Assembly: GCA_937907705.1 (NCBI GenBank)
Contig: CALCVP010000032.1
Span: 1-28,428 of the forward strand
Source of the DNA: an uncultured Prevotella sp.
Lineage (GTDB): Bacteria > Bacteroidota > Bacteroidia > Bacteroidales > Bacteroidaceae
Direction of reading: 5' to 3'
DNA: 28,428 nucleotides
Part shown: piece after piece, positions 7,461 to 14,905 of the stretch
How positions within the stretch are numbered: position 1 is the stretch's first letter
Layout of the letters: the number at the start of each line of letters is the position of its first letter
Notes under the pieces: generated by a model
Told to the model about the DNA's origin: nothing
Seen by the model: only the letters and a program-made list of their open reading frames with translations
Databases searched by the model: none
Made by a program: the position numbers and the translations under genes

Positions 7461-7943
7461 TTATCTTTTCTTTTTTCCTTTTTTTATATCATTAATCATC
7501 TTCTTGAAAGCTTGTCTGTGAAACTTGTCTTCTGCTTTGATAACATCATAAACTTTACTTGGCGACAGTATCTTCATGAATTGCTCGTGATAGCGACGCT
7601 GCAACTGCTTCATTTCCAATTCAATCTTATCGATGCGTTGAATGTTTTTTCTGCATTCCTCGTTAGAAACAGGCTTAAAGCGTCTTATTTTTTTTAGCTC
7701 CTCATGCAAGACACGTAGCTTCTTCTGCAATTCACTGTAAACAGGGAAAAAAGCGGCTGCCTCTTGTGGACTGAGACAAGCATGCGTTGTGATATATTGT
7801 TCCATTTGCATTTGGAACTGATTGGGGGAAAATGTATCTTTATCATGCTGCATATTGCATGCGCAGCCCTCTATATGCGCAGCCAACAGACACACCAACA
7901 AACATTTAAAACAACTTATATGTAAATACTTAATTTTTCTCAT
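7461..7943 (-). CDS. Small exported Spy/CpxP-like periplasmic protein
   Basis: Unnamed envelope protein of about 160 aa. The N-terminus MRKIKYLHISCFKCLLVCLLAAHIEGC is a signal peptide; the Cys at its end suggests a lipoprotein, but the lipobox is imperfect (IEGC). The mature part is helical and charged: a segment starting CLSPQEAAAFFPVYSELQKK, then coiled-coil-like helices rich in K, E and R. This resembles Spy/CpxP-like proteins often found third after an ECF sigma factor and an anti-sigma protein in Bacteroidales. I chose ATG 7943 because it overlaps the upstream gene by only 14 nt and starts right before the signal peptide; ATG 7970 would add nine residues. A stress-sensing or chaperone role is inference from the family resemblance and the neighbour. 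Confidence 0.7.
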   Translation of the reverse strand: MRKIKYLHISCFKCLLVCLLAAHIEGCACNMQHDKDTFSPNQFQMQMEQYITTHACLSPQEAAAFFPVYSELQKKLRVLHEELKKIRRFKPVSNEECRKNIQRIDKIELEMKQLQRRYHEQFMKILSPSKVYDVIKAEDKFHRQAFKKMINDIKKGKKKR

Positions 7944-8316
7944 CTGTAGCAAAAGTATATAGGTCTCCATTATCTATCATAGCACAATCAGATACTTTAT
8001 CTATCAGCATATCTTCATTGTAATGGTTAGCAATAGACTGCTGGTTGGCAGCATGCGAATAATCAATGCCCTTTGATTGGTTATAATAATAAAAAATGGC
8101 ACCTGAAGTTAACAGCACTATCGTACAAGCTGCCCATGACACGACCTTACGCCATCTCGATATACGATACTTTCCAAGCGCATTGTCAGCCCCTATTTCT
8201 GTTCCAAGAGGTGTCAATTTGCTCATAATACGACTCTCTACGCTATCGAAATAACCATCAGGAACCGTAAAATGGTTTTCATTTCCAATTTTTCCAAGAA
8301 GTGTATCTTCGTTCAT
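7930..8316 (-). CDS. Putative single-pass membrane anti-sigma-like protein
   Basis: A 128-aa protein with a short cytoplasmic part, one transmembrane helix (about residues 58-77, VVSWAACTIVLLTSGAIFYY) and a C-terminal part of about 50 residues outside. The N-terminal motif HFTVPDGYFDSVESRIMSKL (15-34) matches the 'VPxGYFxxxxxRIM' start seen in small Bacteroidetes membrane proteins encoded after ECF sigma factors; that link is from memory. No sigma factor gene lies upstream: the preceding 390 bp are gene-free, so it either works with a distant sigma factor or has another role. It overlaps the downstream Spy-like gene by 14 nt. A possible -7 box (TATATTTG, minus strand 8353-8346) lies about 30 nt before the ATG, without a matching -33 element. 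Confidence 0.6.
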   Translation of the reverse strand: MNEDTLLGKIGNENHFTVPDGYFDSVESRIMSKLTPLGTEIGADNALGKYRISRWRKVVSWAACTIVLLTSGAIFYYYNQSKGIDYSHAANQQSIANHYNEDMLIDKVSDCAMIDNGDLYTFATDEKN

Positions 8317-8709
8317 AGATATTTTCTTTATTTGATTTGACGTATCAAATATAAAAATGTTTAATCAAGTAATGTATAATATATTGTTTTTGCCCAAATT
8401 TAATTATGAGCCTTATTTGTTTCCATTTTCATTGGTTTTACAACATGATTTTTTGATTAAAACCAGATAGCTATCCTTGGACTTTTTGATAATTTTTTGA
8501 ACAAAGGAAAGTTAAATGCCGCAAAATAGGCAGTTTCTCAGATTTTATGCTTACCTTTGCCTTATATCACAAAGAGACTTCCTTAGTTTTGGTGAAACTA
8601 AAACAAGTAACATATAGAGTCATGCAAGCCATTACAAGGCAACTGTTTGGCACTCAACGACTCACTGTTTACAATATTACATGTCTACTAATTTTAAAGA
8701 AAATAAAAT
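8317..8709. other. Divergent intergenic region
   Basis: No gene is supported over these 393 bp. Visible items are a TGGTTTTA/TAAAACCA pair (8433-8440, 8458-8465), the palindrome GATAGCTATC (8466-8475), and a good -7 box TACCTTTG (8552-8559, plus) without a TTTG at -33. The 16-mer AATAGGCAGTTTCTCA (8525-8540) also occurs at 7264-7279. The -7 box probably belongs to the MaoC gene, giving a long leader of about 145 nt. Confidence 0.4.
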
Positions 8710-9174
8710 ATGAGCAAACTAATTATCAATAATTATGACGAATTTGCAGCTTTATTAGGCAAAAACATTGGAACATCTGATTATGTAGAGTTAACCCAAG
8801 AAAGAATAAATCTTTTTGCTGATGCAACTCTTGATCATCAATGGATTCATGTAGATCAGGAAAAAGCGAAAAAAGACAGCCCATTTAAGACTACCATTGC
8901 CCACGGGTATCTTACTTTATCTATGTTACCCTACTTATGGAATCAAATTATTGAAGTAAAGAATCTTAAATTGATGGTCAACTATGGCATGGATAAAATG
9001 AAATTCGGCCAAGCCGTCAAATCTGGCGAGTCGATAAGATTGGTAGCTGATTTACACTCTATTGCCAACCTTAGAGGAACTATAAAAGCAGAGATAAAGT
9101 TTTCTATTGAAATAAAGGATCAAAAGAAAAAGGCATTGGAAGGCATTGCCACTTTCCTTTATTATTTTAACTAA
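8710..9174 (+). CDS. MaoC-like (R)-specific enoyl-CoA hydratase
   Basis: Single hot-dog-fold hydratase of the MaoC/PhaJ type, 154 aa, acting in the cytoplasm on trans-2-enoyl-CoA or a similar thioester. The hydratase-2 signature is clear: FADATLDHQWIHVD (36-49) with the catalytic Asp42 and His47, then SPFKTTIAHGYLTLS (57-71). Length equals the short single-domain family members. It stands alone: the preceding minus-strand operon diverges and a strong hairpin follows within 10 nt. Its physiological substrate is unclear; fatty acid breakdown or lipid modification are possible. The ATG at 8710 fits the family N-terminus. Confidence 0.88.
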   Translation: MSKLIINNYDEFAALLGKNIGTSDYVELTQERINLFADATLDHQWIHVDQEKAKKDSPFKTTIAHGYLTLSMLPYLWNQIIEVKNLKLMVNYGMDKMKFGQAVKSGESIRLVADLHSIANLRGTIKAEIKFSIEIKDQKKKALEGIATFLYYFN

Positions 9175-9182
9175 ATACAGTA

Positions 9183-9213
9183 TTTTTAGTTTCAATAAAA
9201 GTGAAACTAAAAA
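9183..9213 (+). terminator. Terminator of the MaoC gene
   Basis: A perfect 12-bp stem, TTTTTAGTTTCA (9183-9194) with TGAAACTAAAAA (9202-9213), 7-nt loop, beginning 8 nt after the stop; T-rich sequence follows (CATTTTATAA). Confidence 0.75.
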
Positions 9214-9224
9214 CATTTTATAAC

Positions 9225-9279
9225 GTAACTATTCGGTGAATGAAAAAGTATTCTTTCATAACATCCACCGAATAGTTAC
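9225..9279 (+). terminator. Second, larger hairpin before the DUF5686 gene
   Basis: A perfect 14-bp stem, GTAACTATTCGGTG (9225-9238) with CACCGAATAGTTAC (9266-9279), and an inner ATGAAA/TTTCAT pair, followed by ATTCTTATAT. It could back up the terminator at 9183 or be a regulatory leader structure for the next gene, whose ATG is 54 nt away. Confidence 0.55.
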
Positions 9280-9332
9280 ATTCTTATATACAAGTTTTAT
9301 ATGCAAGTATAAATTTTTGATTAAACTATCAA

Positions 9333-11507
9333 ATGAATATCTTTAACCATAATCACAAGAAAGAGCATGCTATACACAATTTGAGCAAAGCATGCCTAAA
9401 TATTATGGATAAAGAGAGGTACAAGCAAACACAAGAAAGAGATATCTATACAAAAAGAGTATATACCTATTGTAAGGTTTCCCTATTTGCATTTTTCTTT
9501 TTGTTCTTTTCTGTATCTGCATGCAGTCAGCAAATTTCAGACTCCACCCTTTTGCAACGTGTCATTAACTACTGCCAAAATTTGCCATCTAAAAATGATA
9601 CGCTCAAAAGCAATATATATTTAAGATATTATTTGGATGTTGACAAGCGCAACTGTGCTTTGGCCATTATTCCAACCATGTATGCCATATCAAAGGGGAA
9701 AAAAGAATTTGCAGGTGAAACTTACTCCGAGATATTCTTGACAAAAGACATGATTATAAATGGTAAGCAACAAATAAGTGTAGGTACCATTCCCAATAAT
9801 AAAGAAACGATGCCTATATTGCTAAACTACCTTAATCCTAACCTTTACAACGTTGCCATGATTAACGGGCAGATATTGTCACCATTCAACAATCATAACA
9901 AAAATCTCTATAAATACAGTATTACCTATCTAACTGATAATAGAGCGGAAATTATATTCCTGCCTAAAAGGCGTAATACACAACTTATCAATGGAGCCGC
10001 TATAGTAGACCTCAAGAAAGGACGAATTATCAAAATCAAGTTCATAGGTGAACATGATATGATAAGTTTCACGGCTAATATTACAATGGGAAAACAAGGC
10101 CTTTACTCTCTTATGCCCAAGGAGAGTGATATAACTGCTACATTCAGATTCTTAGGCAACAAGATTACTACTCATTATTATGCTCTTTTTGACAATCCTG
10201 TAGATTTACCAGATACATTGCAATACAAGCAACAGGCTATGGATATCATGAATCTTATAAGGCCAAAAGCTTTGCCATATAACATAGACAGATTATATCA
10301 TGACCATAAAATGGCTTTAACCCGTGATATAAAAAACAGACAGGACTCACTGCTACTCAAAGAAAGCCAAAAACGCTGGGACAAGATATTGGCCAATACA
10401 GTAGAAGACTATTTCATTAACCGCACTAAAGGTAGTTTTGGCGTAAGGCAACAAGGGTCGTTTAGAATATCGCCTATATTGAATCCCCTACAACTCAGTT
10501 ATAGCAAGAGAAAAGGTATTAGCTATAAAATGTCTCTAAGAGGCAGCTATGCTTTTACTTCCACCAAGGAATTTTCTGTCAGCATGAAAGGTGGCTACTC
10601 ATTTAAGCAACATCAGTTTTACTTTGACTTGCCGATAAGATATACTTTTAACAAAGAAAAAAACAATTACGTAGAAGTAGCCATCGGCAATGGCAACAGA
10701 ATTATCAATTCAAGCATTATAGCCCAACTCAAACAAGAAACATTAGACTCCATTCAATGGGATAAAATGAATCTTGACTATTTCAAAAACTTTAAAATAA
10801 AAATAATCAGCAATTATGATTTTTCCGAAAAGGTAGGAGTGCAATTAGGATTAATATTTCATCGCCGTTCTGCCGTTGACAAAGCTGGCTTTGAAATTGC
10901 CAAGCGCCCCATAAATTACTACTCATTCGCCCCAACCATACAATTGCAATATAGACCGTGGGGATGGAATGGCATAATATTTACAAGTGATTATGAAAGA
11001 GGCATTAACGGTGTTGGAAAGGCAGATATGGAGTATGAGCGTATAGAGTTAGATGCTTCATTACGGCAAAATTTATACTCATTAAAAGTACTTTCATTAA
11101 GAGTTGGCTGTGGCTTATATACAACCAAAAACGATAAAGCCTACTTCTTGGACTATACTAACTTTAGAGAACAAAATATTCCCAATGGGTGGAATGATGA
11201 TTGGACCGGTGATTTCCAATTACTCAATAGCAACTGGTACAACGCGTCCGAATATTATGTTAGAATGAACGCTACTTACGAATCTCCACTTATGTTGCTG
11301 TCAAAAATACCTTATGTTGGAAAATTTATAGAAACAGAACGCATATACACCAATATACTTTTTGTTGACCATCTTCATCCATACACTGAATGTGGATATG
11401 GCTTTACAAACAGATATTTATCCATAGGCTTTTTCTGCGCAGCACGCAATCAGTCTTTTTATGGTGTAGGTTGCCGCTTTTCTTTTGAGCTATTCAGAGA
11501 TTGGTAG
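9333..11507 (+). CDS. DUF5686-family outer-membrane protein
   Basis: A 724-aa outer-membrane protein of a Bacteroidetes family without assigned function. The hydrophobic export signal sits at residues 49-64 (SLFAFFFLFFSVSAC) and ends in VSAC-SQQ, which fits a lipobox. The preceding basic extension is unusually long, so translation may really begin at Met25 (9405). The C-terminal half is rich in alternating beta strands, as in barrels, and ends with the family's typical block HPYTECGYGFTNRYLSIGFF...GVGCRFSFELFRDW, with an aromatic last residue. No TonB box or plug was recognised, and the N-terminal carboxypeptidase-regulatory-like domain of many homologues is not evident. It lies 75 nt upstream of the addA-like gene, same strand, with no hairpin between; co-transcription is possible. 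Confidence 0.75.
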   Translation: MNIFNHNHKKEHAIHNLSKACLNIMDKERYKQTQERDIYTKRVYTYCKVSLFAFFFLFFSVSACSQQISDSTLLQRVINYCQNLPSKNDTLKSNIYLRYYLDVDKRNCALAIIPTMYAISKGKKEFAGETYSEIFLTKDMIINGKQQISVGTIPNNKETMPILLNYLNPNLYNVAMINGQILSPFNNHNKNLYKYSITYLTDNRAEIIFLPKRRNTQLINGAAIVDLKKGRIIKIKFIGEHDMISFTANITMGKQGLYSLMPKESDITATFRFLGNKITTHYYALFDNPVDLPDTLQYKQQAMDIMNLIRPKALPYNIDRLYHDHKMALTRDIKNRQDSLLLKESQKRWDKILANTVEDYFINRTKGSFGVRQQGSFRISPILNPLQLSYSKRKGISYKMSLRGSYAFTSTKEFSVSMKGGYSFKQHQFYFDLPIRYTFNKEKNNYVEVAIGNGNRIINSSIIAQLKQETLDSIQWDKMNLDYFKNFKIKIISNYDFSEKVGVQLGLIFHRRSAVDKAGFEIAKRPINYYSFAPTIQLQYRPWGWNGIIFTSDYERGINGVGKADMEYERIELDASLRQNLYSLKVLSLRVGCGLYTTKNDKAYFLDYTNFREQNIPNGWNDDWTGDFQLLNSNWYNASEYYVRMNATYESPLMLLSKIPYVGKFIETERIYTNILFVDHLHPYTECGYGFTNRYLSIGFFCAARNQSFYGVGCRFSFELFRDW

Positions 11508-11582
11508 TTTTGCTCTCATTCTAACCATATTCGTACACCATTTGAATGCCATTATAAATGCCATTATAATTATTGCTCTATT

Positions 11583-14500
11583 ATGAAACCACTTACAATA
11601 TTTAAAGCGAGTGCAGGCAGTGGAAAAACATTCACACTGACTACAGAATACATAAAATTGCTCATTAAAGACCCGTTGTGCTTTAAAAGCACTATAGCTG
11701 TAACTTTTACCAATAAAGCTACAGAAGAAATGAAAACAAGAATCATCAGCCAGCTCTATGGAATATGGAAGCTCTTGCCCGATTCTGCAAGCTATATTGA
11801 TGAAATAACTTCAGCTCTGAACATAGATAAAGGCATAGCCAGCAAGCAAGCAGGTCTGGCGCTTAGTTACCTTATGCACAATTACAATTATTTCAGAGTG
11901 CAAACCATTGATGCTTTCTTTCAAACAGTGTTACGCAATCTTGCCAGAGAGCTAAATCTTACTGCCAATATGCGTATAGCCCTTAATGACAGCCAAATAG
12001 AGAATTTAGCTGTTGACACACTCATTGATTCTCTCAATGAAAAGAGTATCATTCTGCAATGGTTAATGAGTTATATAAATGCAACTATTGACGACGGGAA
12101 AGGATGGAACATAATAGGAAGCATAAAAAATTTCGGGCTCACTATCTTTAAAGATTTTTATAAAAGCGAGAGTAATAACCTGCAACAAACATTCAACAAT
12201 AAAAATTTCTTTAGCAAATATACCAAAATGCTAAAAGAAACCAAGCAACTTGCTACCAACAAGATGACTCACTATGCCGATGAATTTGAATCTGTCACAC
12301 AGCAAGCAGGATTAACACCAGCATCGTACAGTGGTGGTAAGAATGGCATTGCAAGTTATTTCAGAAAACTCAAAACGACAGATTTCAGCGACAAAAATTG
12401 TATCAAGAGTGCCTTAACGAAATGTCTGGATACGCCTGATGCTTGGGCAGCCAAGAGCAGTAAAGAGAGAGAAGTAATATTGTCTGTTGTAAATGACAAG
12501 CTTTTCAAACTACTTCATGACGCTGAAGAAGAACGGAAGGTTTTATGGGTATTGTATAATACAGCTACTGTTACCCTACGACATTTGGATAAATTGAGAT
12601 TGCTCAATAGTATAGAAGAAGAGGTTAATCTAATCAATAATGACAATAACTGCTTTCTGCTCAGCAATACTCAATTTCTATTAAATCAGCTTATTAAAGA
12701 TAGCGACTCTCCATTTGTGTTTGAAAAGATTGGATGCCAATTGGAGCATATCATGATAGACGAATTTCAAGATACAGGACTTATACAATGGCGCAACTTC
12801 AAAGTGCTATTAAAGGAATGTATGAGCCAAAATAAAGATACCGATGTTATCAACAATCTGATTGTTGGCGATGTAAAGCAGAGTATATACAGATGGCGTT
12901 CAGGCGATTGGCAACTACTTAATAATATTTCTGACGAATTTGAAACACCGGAGAAATCACTTGAGATAAAGACTCTTCAAACCAATTACAGGTCAGAAAG
13001 AAGAATTATAAACTTCAATAATGCGTTTTTTAAGATAGCGGCCAACTTGGAATATGAACATGAGAAAGAAATAAATTCCAATGGAGCTATACAGATTCAA
13101 AAAGCTTATAGCGATGTATACCAAACTGTGCCTGACAACAAGCCCAATACAGGATATGTCAATATAAAATTGCTGGGACAGGAAAATGACGATGAGCACA
13201 TGATGCAAGAACTTGTCTGCTGTGTAGACAAGCTACATGACAATGGAGCCGAGTATAATTCAATAGCTATTCTACTACGGAAAAACGAGAAATTCTCGGT
13301 GATTGCTGATTACTTTGCCAAACACAGACCTGAAATTAAATTAGTGAGTGATGAGGCTTTCAAGCTGGAAGCTTCTCTCTCAGTCAATATCATCATTCAA
13401 GCTCTAAGACTACTTGTTGACCCTGCAAATATCTTGATCAGGGCCAGCTTAGCGGTTAGCTATACAAAGAAAATTATGCATAATGATGCTATCTCTTTCA
13501 GCAATATATTAACAAACGGAGCTGACGAAAATCACCTTAACCAGTATCTCCCAAAGCTTTTTGTCGAGAACATGAGTAAATTAACCTTATTGCCTCTGTT
13601 CGAAATTGTAGAAAAGATATATAAGTTCTTTCAACTTGAAAATATTGATAATCAAGAAGCTTATATCTGCGCATTCTACGATGGCCTTTCTGATTTTATA
13701 AAGACCAAGATGGATAATATAGAAGGATTTATCAATGAATGGGACGATTCTTTACATTCGCAAGCCATACAGGCTGCTGAGATTGACGGAATACGCATGA
13801 TCAGTATTCATAAAAGCAAAGGCTTAGAGTTTGATAATGTCATCATTCCCTATTGTAATTGGACTTTAGAGAGGTATAGAGATAACCTTATATGGTGCAA
13901 GCCTACACTTAGTCCTTTTAACCAACTTCCATTAGTGCCAATAGATTACAACAAGCAATTGTCTGAAACAATATATGCCAAAGATTATGAAGAAGAGCAT
14001 CTACAAAACACTGTTGACAATCTGAATCTTCTCTATGTAGCTTTTACACGAGCAAGCAAAAACCTGATGATTATAGGAACCAAATGCGATAAGAATGGAA
14101 AAGCCGCATCTAAAACGCGGTCTGCCATCATCATTGAAAGCTTGGACAAATTAACGCAAATGCTTGATGGTGCTACACTTACAGGCCATGAGGACCTTCA
14201 AAGTCCAACAAGTTTTGAATATGGACAAATATACATTAAGGAAAAGAAAGACAAAAAGCCATCCCAGAATGTATTCTTGCAGCCAGTATATCCCAAAACA
14301 ATTCATATTGGTACATTTGACCTATTAGTAAACTTTAAACAAAGTAATAAAAGCAAGGAATTTATCGCTAAGAATGATTGCGAAGATGAACACAAATCAT
14401 ACATTAAAATGGGCAATATCTTGCATAACCTATTCTCACGCATACGCACTACTGCCGACATTCAAAATGTTATCAAGGAGTTAGAATTTGAAGGTATACT

Positions 14501-14840
14501 ATATGATGAAGATATTACAGCAGCCAAAATGAAAGAAACACTCACAAAAAGATTGTCAAATCCGAAAGTAGCAGATTGGTTCAATGACCAATGGCAAGTT
14601 TTCAATGAATGCAGTATCTTATCTATCAATGAAAAAACGGGTGAGCTAATGGAGCGACGACCTGACAGGGTTATTTATAACGGTAAAGAAATGAAAGTCA
14701 TTGACTTCAAATTTGGAAAATCGAAAGAAGAGCATAAAGCACAAGTAATGCAGTACATTCAGCTTCTGAAATCCATGGGATATCCTCATGTTATGGGCTA
14801 CTTATGGTATGTATACACTAACACTATCGTACCAGTATAA
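11583..14840 (+). CDS. AddA/RecB-like UvrD-family helicase-nuclease
   Basis: Large subunit of a double-strand-break resection enzyme, 1085 aa. Superfamily 1A helicase motifs are complete and in order: Walker A KASAGSGKTFT (8-18), FTNKATEEM (42-50), TIDAFF (108-113), IDEFQDT (392-398), GDVKQSIYRWR (429-439), NYRS (468-471), HKSKGLEFD (743-751) and LLYVAFTRA (816-824). A C-terminal RecB-type nuclease domain follows: H948, D1028 in ERRPDRV, D1041 and K1043 in VIDFKFGK, and QVMQY (1054-1058). The next gene, 65 nt downstream, encodes the AddB-like partner, so the pair should form an AddAB heterodimer that unwinds and degrades ends and loads RecA. Length is within the 1000-1200 aa usual for AddA. 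It is called AddA-like rather than RecB because the partner has a nuclease domain and iron-sulfur cysteines; no RecC or RecD is nearby. Confidence 0.9.
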   Translation: MKPLTIFKASAGSGKTFTLTTEYIKLLIKDPLCFKSTIAVTFTNKATEEMKTRIISQLYGIWKLLPDSASYIDEITSALNIDKGIASKQAGLALSYLMHNYNYFRVQTIDAFFQTVLRNLARELNLTANMRIALNDSQIENLAVDTLIDSLNEKSIILQWLMSYINATIDDGKGWNIIGSIKNFGLTIFKDFYKSESNNLQQTFNNKNFFSKYTKMLKETKQLATNKMTHYADEFESVTQQAGLTPASYSGGKNGIASYFRKLKTTDFSDKNCIKSALTKCLDTPDAWAAKSSKEREVILSVVNDKLFKLLHDAEEERKVLWVLYNTATVTLRHLDKLRLLNSIEEEVNLINNDNNCFLLSNTQFLLNQLIKDSDSPFVFEKIGCQLEHIMIDEFQDTGLIQWRNFKVLLKECMSQNKDTDVINNLIVGDVKQSIYRWRSGDWQLLNNISDEFETPEKSLEIKTLQTNYRSERRIINFNNAFFKIAANLEYEHEKEINSNGAIQIQKAYSDVYQTVPDNKPNTGYVNIKLLGQENDDEHMMQELVCCVDKLHDNGAEYNSIAILLRKNEKFSVIADYFAKHRPEIKLVSDEAFKLEASLSVNIIIQALRLLVDPANILIRASLAVSYTKKIMHNDAISFSNILTNGADENHLNQYLPKLFVENMSKLTLLPLFEIVEKIYKFFQLENIDNQEAYICAFYDGLSDFIKTKMDNIEGFINEWDDSLHSQAIQAAEIDGIRMISIHKSKGLEFDNVIIPYCNWTLERYRDNLIWCKPTLSPFNQLPLVPIDYNKQLSETIYAKDYEEEHLQNTVDNLNLLYVAFTRASKNLMIIGTKCDKNGKAASKTRSAIIIESLDKLTQMLDGATLTGHEDLQSPTSFEYGQIYIKEKKDKKPSQNVFLQPVYPKTIHIGTFDLLVNFKQSNKSKEFIAKNDCEDEHKSYIKMGNILHNLFSRIRTTADIQNVIKELEFEGILYDEDITAAKMKETLTKRLSNPKVADWFNDQWQVFNECSILSINEKTGELMERRPDRVIYNGKEMKVIDFKFGKSKEEHKAQVMQYIQLLKSMGYPHVMGYLWYVYTNTIVPV

Positions 14841-14905
14841 GTGCAATTCTGTACGCCTTTATTATCTCACCTCATAAACCTACTAAAGATACGACATCAA
14901 CAGCA

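Noticed and set aside
11540..11580. Tandem ATGCCATTATAA before the AddA-like gene
   Set aside because: Only two copies of a low-complexity 12-mer; no support for a regulatory role.
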